The notes under the pieces were generated by a model. It was not told the DNA's origin. It searched no databases and worked only from the letters and a program-made list of their open reading frames with translations. The translations under genes and the position numbers were made by a program. Below, one piece after another: positions 34,364-42,684 of a stretch of DNA of 48,714 nt. This DNA comes from an uncultured Mediterraneibacter sp. Lineage in GTDB: Bacteria; Bacillota; Clostridia; Lachnospirales; Lachnospiraceae. The DNA is taken from positions 1-48,714 of the forward strand of contig CALWDM010000013.1 in NCBI GenBank assembly GCA_944376695.1, read 5' to 3'. Positions within the stretch are counted from its first letter, which is position 1, and the number at the start of each line of letters is the position of its first letter.

Positions 34364-35644
34364 ATGGTAAAAGCAGTAGTTGGTGCAAACTGGGGCGATG
34401 AAGGCAAGGGCAAGATCACGGATATGCTCGGGAAAGAGTCAGACATCATCGTTCGTTTTCAGGGCGGAGCGAACGCGGGTCACACGATTGTGAACGATTA
34501 TGGCAAATTTGCGCTGCACACACTGCCGTCCGGCGTGTTTTATGAACATACAACAAGTATTATCGGAAACGGTGTGGCGCTGGATGTCCCGAAGCTGTTT
34601 GAGGAGATCCAGTCCATTGTGGACCGGGGCGTACCGAAGCCGAAGATCCTTGTGTCTGACAGAGCGCAGATGGTGATGTCCTATCACAAGAATTTTGACG
34701 CTTACGAGGAAGAGCGCCTGGGCGGAAAATCTTTCGGTTCCACAAAGTCAGGCATCGCGCCCTTTTACTCGGATAAGTACGCAAAGATCGGCTTCCAGGT
34801 GAGCGAGCTTTTTGACGATGAGCTGCTCCGGGAGAAAGTCGTAAGAGTGGCGGAGCAGAAGAATGTGCTCCTCGAGCACCTGTACCATAAACCATTGATC
34901 GATCCTGAAGAATTATATAAAGAATTGATGGGCTATAAAGAGATGGCAGAGCCCTATGTATGCGATGTATCCCTCTACCTGCACAATGCGGTCAGGGAAG
35001 GGAAAAATATCCTTCTGGAAGGACAGCTCGGCTCTCTTAAGGATCCTGACCACGGCATCTATCCGATGGTAACTTCCTCATCCACACTTGCAGGATACGG
35101 CGCCATCGGAGCGGGCATCCCGCCCTATGAGATTAAACAGATCATTACTGTGTGCAAGGCATATTCCAGCGCGGTCGGCGCCGGGGCATTCGTCAGCGAG
35201 ATCTTTGGCGACGAGGCGGAAGAGCTGAGAAGACACGGAGGTGACGGCGGAGAGTACGGCGCGACGACCGGACGGCCGAGACGTGTGGGCTGGTTTGACT
35301 GTGTGGCTTCCAGATACGGATGCAGGATGCAGGGGACAACGGACGTTGCGTTCACTGTACTTGACGTGCTGGGGTATCTGGACGAGATCCCGGTATGCGT
35401 GGGATATGAGATTAACGGAGAGGTCACCACAGATTTCCCGGTGACACATCTCCTTGAACAGGCAAAACCGGTGCTTAAGACATTTCCGGGATGGAAGTGT
35501 GATATCCGCGGCATCCGGAAATACGAAGCTCTCCCGGAAAACTGCCGGAATTATATCGAGTTCATCGAAAAGGAAGTTGGTTATCCGTTTACGATGATCA
35601 GCAACGGACCGGGAAGAGATGATATTATTTACCGCAATAAATAA
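34364..35644 (+). CDS. purA: Adenylosuccinate synthetase
   Basis: 426 residues from ATG 34364 (AGGAGGA upstream); the frame is open to 34310. It joins IMP and aspartate with GTP in AMP synthesis. The start ANWGDEGKGK carries the GTP-binding and catalytic Asp loop; GAN(A)GHTIV follows; FGSTKSGIAPFYSDK and GATTGRPRRVGWFD are family signatures. Monocistronic, with its own promoter and a strong terminator. Confidence 0.97.
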   Translation: MVKAVVGANWGDEGKGKITDMLGKESDIIVRFQGGANAGHTIVNDYGKFALHTLPSGVFYEHTTSIIGNGVALDVPKLFEEIQSIVDRGVPKPKILVSDRAQMVMSYHKNFDAYEEERLGGKSFGSTKSGIAPFYSDKYAKIGFQVSELFDDELLREKVVRVAEQKNVLLEHLYHKPLIDPEELYKELMGYKEMAEPYVCDVSLYLHNAVREGKNILLEGQLGSLKDPDHGIYPMVTSSSTLAGYGAIGAGIPPYEIKQIITVCKAYSSAVGAGAFVSEIFGDEAEELRRHGGDGGEYGATTGRPRRVGWFDCVASRYGCRMQGTTDVAFTVLDVLGYLDEIPVCVGYEINGEVTTDFPVTHLLEQAKPVLKTFPGWKCDIRGIRKYEALPENCRNYIEFIEKEVGYPFTMISNGPGRDDIIYRNK

Positions 35645-35700
35645 TATGCTGTAATCGGGAAATGTATTAAGAAATTTGATAAAGTCAGCGAAGAACAGGG

Positions 35701-35766
35701 GAACTGTTTCAGAAAATACCCGGCGCTCTGGGCGCCGGGATTTCCTGGACAGTTTCTCTTTTTTTT
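35701..35766 (+). terminator. Strong terminator after purA
   Basis: A core stem CCCGGCGC/GCGCCGGG (35719-35726 with 35732-35739) is extended by AAAT/ATTT, CAG/CTG and AACTGT/ACAGTT pairings out to 35756, followed by eight Ts (35759-35766). The rest of the 35645-35940 gap is A+T-rich with no gene seen. Confidence 0.9.
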
Positions 35767-35940
35767 ATTTTTATCAGTGTTTCTTTATGAATCGATCAAT
35801 ATATATACACATTTAAGAGCTATGCTTACAGAGAAAAGAAAAGACATATATTCTTTTTGCAGTTCATATAATATAAAGCTGAGATAATGCCGGCATATGG
35901 GGAATTCCCCGGCCGGAAAGAGAAGGAAGGAGGTATTTCT

Positions 35941-36096
35941 ATGCGTCAGGACAGCAGGAAAACAACGGCAAATGTGATAACCATGGAAGAATACCTGAAA
36001 AAGAGACAAGCGATAAAGAGACAGGAGGATTCAGGGAGGAGCGACCATTCCCGCGGAGCGGACGCTCTCAGGCTGGCAGAGCTGCTATACGTGTGA
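35941..36096 (+). CDS. Small protein, 51 residues (unknown)
   Basis: 51 residues from ATG 35941 with a near-perfect AGGAGG site. Charged and hydrophilic, with a central helix NVITMEEYLKKRQAIKRQE. A TATAAT box lies at 35867-35872 but no convincing -35. The coding end overlaps a convergent gene by 12 bp. The good ribosome site is the main support; no family recognised. Confidence 0.6.
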   Translation: MRQDSRKTTANVITMEEYLKKRQAIKRQEDSGRSDHSRGADALRLAELLYV

Positions 36097-36330
36097 GTCC
36101 GTGTCAGGATCATCACCGGAAACCCGGTCAGAACCGTCGCCCTTTAAGAGGCGGGCGACGAGTATATATGCATACAAAAGGACAGGGATAAGAATGGTCG
36201 CTGCCACGGAAGCTCTGAAAAGCCCTAAAAAAGCAGGCGAGTCCACGAGGGCGAAGATGAGGGTGCACGCGTACATGCAGACAAGTAATATTGCGCCGGT
36301 CAGGGCGAGAATACGTTTTGTTTTTTTCAT
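36085..36330 (-). CDS. Small two-TM membrane protein (unknown)
   Basis: 81 residues from the ATG at 36330 (AAAGGAT upstream). Two hydrophobic helices at about 7-27 (ILALTGAILLVCMYACTLIFAL) and 36-59 (SVAATILIPVLLYAYILVARL), then an acidic tail. It resembles short membrane proteins common in Lachnospiraceae that lack a known function. Convergent with the 51-residue gene, divergent from the SEC-C gene. Confidence 0.72.
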   Translation of the reverse strand: MKKTKRILALTGAILLVCMYACTLIFALVDSPAFLGLFRASVAATILIPVLLYAYILVARLLKGDGSDRVSGDDPDTDSHV

Positions 36331-36376
36331 GATAATCAAATCCTTTCTCTGCAATACAGTATACCGAAAAATTTAG

Positions 36377-36405
36377 TTTACGGCAAACAGAAATTGGTAT
36401 ATAAT
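36377..36405 (+). promoter_or_regulatory. Promoter of the SEC-C protein gene
   Basis: TTTACG (36377-36382), a 17-bp spacer and TATAAT (36400-36405) lie 38 bp before the start codon at 36444. Confidence 0.65.
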
Positions 36406-36443
36406 ACTTACCGATGGATTTTAAGATAAAGGAGCAGAATACG

Positions 36444-36959
36444 ATGAGCGAAAAAAGTTTGTTAGACCGGTGGCGCGACATGGCATATGACAGAAGCCTG
36501 TCAAAAGATCAGCTGGAGAAATTCTGGGGACAATACTTTACGATTGAAAGAGAAATCTATGAGCAGCTTCTCGACGATCCTGATACAGAAGTAAAGGGTA
36601 CGGTAAAGGAGCTGGCTGAGAAATATGGTCAGGACGTCATGACCATGGTGGGCTTCCTGGACGGTATCAATGAGAGTCTGAAAGTAGAAAATCCGATTGA
36701 GACAATGACAGAGGATACAGAGGTAAGCCTTGCTTTTGACAAGGAAAAGCTGTATAAGAATATGGTCGATGCAAAGGCTGACTGGCTCTATGAACTTCCG
36801 CAGTGGGAGAAGATCTTTGACGGGGAGACGAGAAAGCGGCTTTACCGTGAGCAGAAAGCTTCCGGCACAGTCCGCAGGCCGAAGAAGATCGGAAGAAATG
36901 ATCCGTGTCCGTGCGGAAGCGGAAAAAAGTATAAAAAGTGCTGCGGAAGAAATGCATAA
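36444..36959 (+). CDS. SEC-C motif protein
   Basis: 171 residues from ATG 36444 (AAGGAGC upstream). A helical N-terminal region (about 1-145) with no recognised fold precedes the C-terminal zinc-binding SEC-C motif [18 protein letters not shown] (about 152-169), as in SecA and many stand-alone proteins. The motif binds Zn2+ through C-x-C...C-C and can mediate SecB or ribosome contacts; the role of this protein is unknown. It directly abuts the YdcF gene (stop and start adjacent). Confidence 0.85.
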   Translation: MSEKSLLDRWRDMAYDRSLSKDQLEKFWGQYFTIEREIYEQLLDDPDTEVKGTVKELAEKYGQDVMTMVGFLDGINESLKVENPIETMTEDTEVSLAFDKEKLYKNMVDAKADWLYELPQWEKIFDGETRKRLYREQKASGTVRRPKKIGRNDPCPCGSGKKYKKCCGRNA

Positions 36960-37676
36960 ATGAGATCTTATTTTCTGATCACAGGCTGTCTGTGTATCCT
37001 GTATTATCTGGTACTCGCATTTTATTCGCGCAGGCTGAGATCAACTTTTGCAGCCTTCTGGCTGCTAAGCGGCGGCGTGCATCTGCTGTTCGGATGTGCG
37101 CCGCTCCCTGTATCTTTATACAGAGCTCTGGGATGGTTCTGTTTGGGGTGCTGGATTTTGTTCTTATTTACAGAATTTAAGATCGTGCGTGCAATGCGCG
37201 CACAGTGCGATGAAGAACCGGACTGGATCATCGTGCTGGGAGCTCAGGTGCGCGGGCGGTATATAACGAATTCGCTCAGGCGCCGCCTGGACTGCGCGCT
37301 GGCCTGTGCACAGCGGTTCCCGCGGGTAAAAGTGATCGTCTCCGGAGGACAGGGACCGGGAGAAGACGTCTCAGAAGCAGAAGCGATGGCAGAGTATCTG
37401 AAAGAAAAGGGGATACCCGGAGAGCAGATCTTTAAAGAGGACCGGTCTGCCTCGACCCGGGAAAACCTCAGATTCAGCCGTAAGTATGCTGATGCGGAGC
37501 GGGAGAAAGTGGGGATTGTGACGAATGATTTCCATATATACCGCTCTTCGCTGATTGCACGTCAGGAAGGGTATCGGAATATTTGTCTGATACCGGCAGA
37601 CTCAAATCCGGTATTCCAGCTTAATTATCTGGTGAGAGAATTTTTTGGTGTGCTTCAGGTTTTTCTGTTTCGATAA
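36960..37676 (+). CDS. YdcF/SanA-family protein (DUF218)
   Basis: 238 residues starting immediately after the SEC-C stop. Two or three hydrophobic N-terminal segments (about 1-70) anchor it in the membrane. The DUF218 domain follows: WIIVLGAQVRGRYITNSLRRRLD, VIVSGGQGPGEDVSEAEAMAEYL, EDRSASTRENLRFS and VTNDFHIYRSSLIAR. Relatives (ElyC, SanA, YdcF) act in envelope integrity or vancomycin tolerance; the reaction is unknown. No separate ribosome site, so likely coupled to the SEC-C gene. Confidence 0.9.
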   Translation: MRSYFLITGCLCILYYLVLAFYSRRLRSTFAAFWLLSGGVHLLFGCAPLPVSLYRALGWFCLGCWILFLFTEFKIVRAMRAQCDEEPDWIIVLGAQVRGRYITNSLRRRLDCALACAQRFPRVKVIVSGGQGPGEDVSEAEAMAEYLKEKGIPGEQIFKEDRSASTRENLRFSRKYADAEREKVGIVTNDFHIYRSSLIARQEGYRNICLIPADSNPVFQLNYLVREFFGVLQVFLFR

Positions 37677-37821
37677 ATTTCAAGTATATCCCGATTTGTT
37701 ACAGAAGTCTGAGAATAGTTTCTGCGGATGCAGGGCATAATAAATACGGAACAGGCGGGCCGGGGAAGCTGTGCTTCCCGAACGCGTTAAATTCCAAGTG
37801 GAAATAAGAGGAGGTATGATT

Positions 37822-38154
37822 ATGCCAGAGTTAAAATGCACCGTACAGACATGTGTACACAACGATCAGTACCTGTGCAGACTGGATAAGATCCAGGTCG
37901 GCGGGGACAATGCAAAAAATTCACAGGAGACATGCTGTGACAGTTTTCAGGAGCGCACGGAGGGAAGTTATGCAAATTCCATGAATAATTCTGTGTCAGA
38001 GGCTTCTGACCGTTCACAGGTCGACTGCAAGGCAGTGAACTGTATGTATAATGAAAACTGCGCCTGCCATGCGGGAAAGATCAGTGTAGAGGGCGGAAAC
38101 GCAAGGCAGTGTGAAGGAACAGAGTGCGCCACATTCCAGTGCCACTGCGGCTGA
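37822..38154 (+). CDS. DUF1540 protein with two Cys-rich repeats
   Basis: 110 residues from ATG 37822 (AGAGGAGG upstream). Two DUF1540 units: residues about 5-42 (CTVQTCVHNDQYLCRLDKIQVGG...CDSF) and about 70-108 (CKAVNCMYNENCACHAGKISVEGG...CATF), joined by a polar Ser/Asn linker. Each has four or more Cys in a C-x4/5-C-x5/7-C pattern, probably binding metal. The family is common in spore-forming Clostridia; its function is unknown. A terminator follows. Confidence 0.9.
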   Translation: MPELKCTVQTCVHNDQYLCRLDKIQVGGDNAKNSQETCCDSFQERTEGSYANSMNNSVSEASDRSQVDCKAVNCMYNENCACHAGKISVEGGNARQCEGTECATFQCHCG

Positions 38155-38186
38155 GAAGGCGGAGAAACAACACAGATTTGAACCTT

Positions 38187-38228
38187 AAGATCCACAGGAC
38201 GGAAGCGCGGCCCGGTGGATCTTTTTTT
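38187..38228 (+). terminator. Terminator after the DUF1540 gene
   Basis: AAGATCCAC (38187-38195) pairs with GTGGATCTT (38215-38223), followed by seven Ts. Confidence 0.88.
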
Positions 38229-38316
38229 CTGAGGTTGCGCGGGAAAAGGGAAAGAGGTATAATCAACCTGTCCGCACTTTGCGGGAAAACGGTCAAAAGA
38301 GGAAGGGGAATCAATC

Positions 38317-39261
38317 ATGCCGATCCGAGTACAGAATGATCTTCCGGTAAAAGAAATACTGGAGCAGGAAAATATATTCGTGATGGACGAATACCGCGCC
38401 GCGCATCAGGATATTCGTCCGCTGAGCATCGGGCTTTTGAACCTGATGCCGCTGAAAGAAGATACAGAACTTCAGATCCTGAGATCGCTCTCCAATACGC
38501 CGATCCAGGTAGATGTGACGTTTGTCAGGATGACAAGCCATGTATCAAAAAACACATCAACCAGCCATATATATAAATTTTATGAGCCTTTTGAGAATAT
38601 CAGGGATAAGCGTTTTGACGGATTTATCATTACAGGCGCTCCTGTGGAACAGATGCCCTTTGAGGAAGTGGATTACTGGGAGGAATTAAAAAAGATCATG
38701 GAGTGGACGAAGACGAATGTTACCTCCACCCTTCATCTCTGCTGGGGAGCCCAGGCGGGAATCTACTACCATTACGGCATCGATAAGACACCTCTTCCGA
38801 AGAAGCTTTCCGGCGTGTACCGCCACCGGGTGAGAAACCGGAAGAACCCTCTGGTGAGAGGATTTGACGATGTGTTCATGGCGCCCCATTCCCGTCATAC
38901 GGAAGTTCCCCGGGAACTTCTGGAAGCAGACGGGCGGATCACAGTGCTGGCGGATTCCAGACGGGCGGGCGTGTTCCTGTGCATGGCGGAAGAAGGGCGC
39001 CAGATTTTTGTAATGGGCCATCCGGAATATGACCGTATGACACTGGATTTGGAATATAAAAGGGATATGGAAAGGGGATTGAATCCTCAGATTCCGGAGA
39101 ATTATTATCCCGACGATGATCCGGATAATAAGCCGCTGCTCACCTGGAGATCTCATGCCAATAACCTGTATACGAACTGGGTAAACTACTATGTATATCA
39201 GGAGACGCCGTATGACCTTTACGGGGAGAATAAAAATGGCGGAAGGCAGAATAAGAAGTGA
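38317..39261 (+). CDS. metAA: Homoserine O-acetyltransferase (MetA family)
   Basis: 314 residues, the MetA fold. It acylates homoserine as the first committed step of methionine synthesis. The catalytic Cys is C142 (TLHLCWGAQAG), with H235 and E237 in VMGHPEYD. Position 111, which selects the acyl donor in characterised MetA enzymes (Gly for succinyl-CoA in E. coli, Glu for acetyl-CoA in Bacillus cereus), is E111 here (GAPVEQMPFEEVDYW), so acetyl-CoA is predicted. AGAGGAAGGGG precedes ATG 38317. Part of a likely unit with the aminotransferase and dut genes. Confidence 0.93.
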   Translation: MPIRVQNDLPVKEILEQENIFVMDEYRAAHQDIRPLSIGLLNLMPLKEDTELQILRSLSNTPIQVDVTFVRMTSHVSKNTSTSHIYKFYEPFENIRDKRFDGFIITGAPVEQMPFEEVDYWEELKKIMEWTKTNVTSTLHLCWGAQAGIYYHYGIDKTPLPKKLSGVYRHRVRNRKNPLVRGFDDVFMAPHSRHTEVPRELLEADGRITVLADSRRAGVFLCMAEEGRQIFVMGHPEYDRMTLDLEYKRDMERGLNPQIPENYYPDDDPDNKPLLTWRSHANNLYTNWVNYYVYQETPYDLYGENKNGGRQNKK

Positions 39262-39285
39262 AGAGAGCAAGGGGAGGAAACGCAA

Positions 39286-40470
39286 GTGGACGGCAGTCAT
39301 TTTTCAACATTGATCAACGACTTTAAGCCCGGGATCTTCGGCGCTTTAAATGAAAAGAAAGAGGAATTGCTCCGCAATGGGAGGAAGGTATATAATCTCT
39401 CCGTGGGAACACCTGATTTTCGGCCTGCGCCACATGTGATGAAGGCGATGCAGGACGCCTGCGGGAAGCCGGAAAATTATAAGTATTCCCTGGCAGACCT
39501 TCCGGAGCTTTTAGAGGCAGTAAAGTACCGCTATGAGAAGCGGTTTGGCGTACATATCGAAACGGATGAAGTGATGTCCGTGTATGGTTCCCAGGAAGCC
39601 ATGTCACACATTGGAAAGGTATTCTGTAATCCGGGGGATATGATCCTTGTGCCGGATCCGGGATATCCGATGTTTGAGATGAGTGGGATCATGGCGGGAG
39701 CGGATGTGGAGTATTATCCCATAAAAGAAGAAAACGGCTATCTGCCGGATCTGGACAGCATCCCGGAAGAGATCCTCAAAAAGACAAAATACATGATCGT
39801 ATCGTATCCGTTAAATCCGGTCTGTGTCTGCGCGCCGGACGCATTTTATGAAAAGATGATCGCGTTCGCAAAAAAGCATGATATTGTTATCCTGCATGAC
39901 AATGCCTATTCAGATATTACATTTACTGAGAAACCGGGGAAATCTTTCCTGTCATTTGAAGGGGCAAAAGATGTGGGAGTGGAGTTTTACTCTCTGTCCA
40001 AGTCCTATAATCTGACAGGGGCAAGGATATCATTTGTAGTGGGAAACAAAGATATCATCAGCCGGTTCCGCCTGCTGCGCTCCCAGATCGACTACGGAAT
40101 CTTCTATCCGGTGCAGTATGCGGCGATCGCGGCCCTGACCGGGCCGGATGATTTTATTGAAGAGCAGAGACGCAAGTATGCGGCCCGCAATCAGGCTCTG
40201 TGCGGGGGCCTGCGGAAGATCGGCTGGAATGTGCCGGACAGTCAGGGAACGATGTTTGTGTGGGCGAAGATCCCGGACGGGTATGAGTCGTCTGCGGATT
40301 TCTGTATGAAGCTGATGGAGAAGACCGGGGTGATCGTGACGCCGGGAAGCGCCTTCGGAAAAGGCGGGGAAGGGTATGTCAGGATGGCTCTTGTAGTGGA
40401 TGAGGAGACGATCGCGGAGGTGGTACGCGCGCTGGCTCAGTCCGGAATGTTCAGAGGAGAAGAAAAATGA
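39286..40470 (+). CDS. Class I/II PLP-dependent aminotransferase
   Basis: 394 residues starting with GTG 39286 (GGGGAGG upstream). The fold-type I aminotransferase pattern is clear: LSVGTPDFRPAPHV near the N-terminus, VYGSQEAMSHIG, VSYPLNPVCV, HDNAYSDITF (PLP-binding Asp/Tyr) and the Schiff-base lysine K239 in YSLSKSYNLTGARISF. It is nearest to aspartate/LL-diaminopimelate-type aminotransferases; the substrate cannot be decided. It follows metA by 24 bp and overlaps dut by 4 bp. Confidence 0.88.
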   Translation: MDGSHFSTLINDFKPGIFGALNEKKEELLRNGRKVYNLSVGTPDFRPAPHVMKAMQDACGKPENYKYSLADLPELLEAVKYRYEKRFGVHIETDEVMSVYGSQEAMSHIGKVFCNPGDMILVPDPGYPMFEMSGIMAGADVEYYPIKEENGYLPDLDSIPEEILKKTKYMIVSYPLNPVCVCAPDAFYEKMIAFAKKHDIVILHDNAYSDITFTEKPGKSFLSFEGAKDVGVEFYSLSKSYNLTGARISFVVGNKDIISRFRLLRSQIDYGIFYPVQYAAIAALTGPDDFIEEQRRKYAARNQALCGGLRKIGWNVPDSQGTMFVWAKIPDGYESSADFCMKLMEKTGVIVTPGSAFGKGGEGYVRMALVVDEETIAEVVRALAQSGMFRGEEK

Positions 40471-40982
40471 AGAGGATAGCGAAATTTGAAAAAGTGAGTA
40501 TCAGGCAGTTCAGGGAGGGGTGGACAGACACCTTCGGGAATATTGATGAGGAGGAGCTCCGGGAAATCTACGAGAAGATCAGACTGCCGAAACGCGCCAC
40601 GTCAGGAAGCGCGGGGTATGATTTCTTCGCCCCGGTGTGCATTACGCTTGCCCCGGGAGAGACTGTGAAGATCCCTACCGGCATCCGGGTATGGATGGAG
40701 CCGGAGTGGGTGCTCAAGTGCTATCCCAGAAGCGGTCTTGGATTTAAATTCCGGCTCCAGCTTAACAATACGGTGGGCATCATTGACAGCGATTACTATG
40801 ATTCTGACAATGAGGGGCACATCTTCGCAAAGCTCACGAATGACAGCAACGAGGGAAAGACCGTGGAGGTCAGGGCCGGAGACGGATTCATGCAGGGGAT
40901 CTTCGTGGAGTACGGGATCACGCTGGATGATGACGTGACAGAGGTGAGAAACGGCGGCTTCGGCAGCACTACGAAGGAGTGA
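40467..40982 (+). CDS. dut: dUTP diphosphatase
   Basis: 171 residues. It hydrolyses dUTP to dUMP and pyrophosphate. The trimeric dUTPase motifs appear in order: SAGYDFFAP (I), PRSGLGFK (II), NNTVGIIDSDYY (III), a changed motif IV region (GDGFMQGIFVEYG) and the C-terminal GGFGSTTKE (V). An extra N-terminal segment of about 40 residues and an insert (DSDNEGHIFAKLTNDSNEGK) are typical of clostridial forms. The start ATG overlaps the aminotransferase stop. Confidence 0.93.
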   Translation: MKRIAKFEKVSIRQFREGWTDTFGNIDEEELREIYEKIRLPKRATSGSAGYDFFAPVCITLAPGETVKIPTGIRVWMEPEWVLKCYPRSGLGFKFRLQLNNTVGIIDSDYYDSDNEGHIFAKLTNDSNEGKTVEVRAGDGFMQGIFVEYGITLDDDVTEVRNGGFGSTTKE

Positions 40983-41121
40983 GGAGGCTGCGAAGTCTAT
41001 TTCGGGAAAGAGCATATCCGCCTGTCCTGCTGCTTCGCGGGAATAAATAAAAGAGAACGGGGCACTATAACTATCATAGAGAATCATGCTGACTTCCGGC
41101 AGATAAGGAGGAACAGATCCT

Positions 41122-42489
41122 ATGGTAGAGAAAAACACAAAAAAACTCAGTGCTTCTTTTGAAGAGAATATAAAGTATATGAATGAGATCCTTCCGGTGA
41201 AAGAGAGTTTTGATATTATCCGGCGGGAGATGGAGATCGGAGGAAAGGCGTCCGTATTCTACTACATTGACGGATTCATCAAGGATGAGGCAATGTTGAA
41301 GATTATGGATTCCTTTCTTTCTGTGTCTGAGGAGGATATGCCTGAGGATGCGGAAGAGTTTATACAGAAAAACGTGCCCTATGTTGAGGTGGACATACTG
41401 GAAGATTTTGACCAGGTCATAAGAAATGTCCTCTCAGGTCCGGCGGTGCTTTTTATTGACGGTTACAAAGAGTGTATCGCTATCGACTGCCGTACTTATC
41501 CTGCCCGGAGCGTGGATGAACCGGATAAGGACCGATCCCTGCGCGGCTCCCGCGATGGTTTCGTCGAGACAATCGTGTTCAATACGGCGCTTATGCGGCG
41601 GAGGATCCGAGACCCCCATCTCGTGATGGAGATGACAGAGGCAGGCCAGACGTCCCGCACGGATATCGCCCTGTGCTATATGCAGGACAGGGTAGACACA
41701 GAGCTTTTAAAAAATCTGAAGAACCGGATAGAAAGCCTTCAGGTTGACGACCTGAGGATGAATCAGCAGAGTCTTGCCGAGGCCCTGTTCAAAAGAAAAT
41801 GGTTCAACCCATTTCCCAAATTCAAGTTTACGGAGCGCCCGGATACTGCCGCGGCATGTCTCCTCGAGGGGAAGGTTGTAATTCTGGTAGACAATTCACC
41901 CTCAGCCATGATCCTGCCCACTTCTATCTTAGACATGATCGAGGAGGCAAATGATTATTACTTCCCAACTGTGACGGCTGTATATCTAAAGGTGACAAGA
42001 GCGCTGATCACCATTGCCACAGTGTTTTTTACGCCGCTGTACTTGCTGTTTATGCAGAATGAGGAATGGCTGCCCGAGGCGTTTGCCTTCGTCACTGTTC
42101 AGGACACGGTGAACATCCCGCTTATCTTCCAGTTCCTCCTGCTGGAGTTGTCCATTGACGGTTTAAGACTTGCGGCAATGAACACGCCTACCATGCTAAG
42201 CACGCCTCTGAGTGTGATCGCAGGTATTGTCATGGGAGAGTTCTCCGTGCAGTCGGGGTGGTTTAACTCCGAGGTGATGCTATACATGGCATTCGTGGCA
42301 GTGGCAAACTATACCCAGCCCAACTTTGAGCTTGGCTATGCCCTGAAATTTATGCGGCTGATGCTGCTGATCCTTACGGCAGTCTTTGACCTTTACGGAT
42401 TCATTGCAGGATGCATCCTGGTACTCTGCTTCCTGATCTTTAATAAGACATTGTCAGGGCGCAATTATATGAATGTGAAGCTGAACTGA
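41122..42489 (+). CDS. Spore germination protein, GerA family (A subunit)
   Basis: 455 residues. GerA-type A subunits form the inner-membrane germinant receptor with B and C subunits. The N-terminal soluble domain (about 1-270) includes GPAVLFIDGYKECIAIDCRTYPARSVDEPDKDRSLRGSRDGFVETIVFN, typical of the family (shown in part: RGSRDGFVETIVFNTALMRR). Four to five membrane segments fill about 290-450. AAGGAGGAAC precedes ATG 41122. No B or C subunit gene lies in the window, and a terminator follows at once, so this is an orphan A subunit. Confidence 0.93.
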   Translation: MVEKNTKKLSASFEENIKYMNEILPVKESFDIIRREMEIGGKASVFYYIDGFIKDEAMLKIMDSFLSVSEEDMPEDAEEFIQKNVPYVEVDILEDFDQVIRNVLSGPAVLFIDGYKECIAIDCRTYPARSVDEPDKDRSLRGSRDGFVETIVFNTALMRRRIRDPHLVMEMTEAGQTSRTDIALCYMQDRVDTELLKNLKNRIESLQVDDLRMNQQSLAEALFKRKWFNPFPKFKFTERPDTAAACLLEGKVVILVDNSPSAMILPTSILDMIEEANDYYFPTVTAVYLKVTRALITIATVFFTPLYLLFMQNEEWLPEAFAFVTVQDTVNIPLIFQFLLLELSIDGLRLAAMNTPTMLSTPLSVIAGIVMGEFSVQSGWFNSEVMLYMAFVAVANYTQPNFELGYALKFMRLMLLILTAVFDLYGFIAGCILVLCFLIFNKTLSGRNYMNVKLN

Positions 42490-42495
42490 AAGCAG

Positions 42496-42536
42496 TCCCT
42501 CTCCGGCAGTTTTCGAATGCCGGGGAGGGATTTTTT
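42496..42536 (+). terminator. Terminator after the gerA-type gene
   Basis: TCCCTC/GAGGGA and CCGGCA/TGCCGG stems with a 9-nt loop are followed by six Ts (42531-42536). Confidence 0.9.
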
Positions 42537-42566
42537 CTGTACACTGACACCATAAAAACAGGAGAT

Positions 42567-42595
42567 TTGACAGTTCTGAAATTATTCGGTATTAT
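42567..42595 (+). promoter_or_regulatory. Promoter of the meta-cleavage operon
   Basis: A perfect TTGACA (42567-42572), a 17-bp spacer and TATTAT (42590-42595). It is the only convincing promoter between the gerA terminator and the end of the operon. The -10 lies inside the first operator-like palindrome. Confidence 0.82.
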
Positions 42596-42621
42596 CGAAT
42601 AAAGATTCGGCAATATCGAAC
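42584..42621. promoter_or_regulatory. Two tandem palindromic operators, probably for the IclR regulator
   Basis: ATTCGGTATTATCGAAT (42584-42600) and ATTCGGCAATATCGAAC (42605-42621) repeat with a period of exactly 21 bp, two helical turns. Each is a TTCG-N7-CGAA palindrome. The first covers the -10 box and the second covers the expected transcription start, so a bound dimer pair would block initiation. IclR proteins often bind paired sites as tetramers. Binding is inferred from position. Confidence 0.65.
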
Positions 42622-42632
42622 AACTGGTATTG

Positions 42633-42652
42633 TCACTCAAAAATGAGTGTGA
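42633..42652 (+). other. Short hairpin in the operon leader
   Basis: CACTC and GAGTG, with ACTCA/TGAGT extending the symmetry, form a small hairpin about 32 bp before the IclR start codon. It could be a further regulator site or have no role. Confidence 0.3.
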
Positions 42653-42684
42653 TATATTCAAAACATAATAAAGGAGAGATACAA

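Noticed and set aside
35841..35872. Promoter for the 51-residue gene
   Set aside because: TATAAT is present at 35867-35872, but the only -35-like box (AAGACA) is 20 bp away and poor, so I did not list it.
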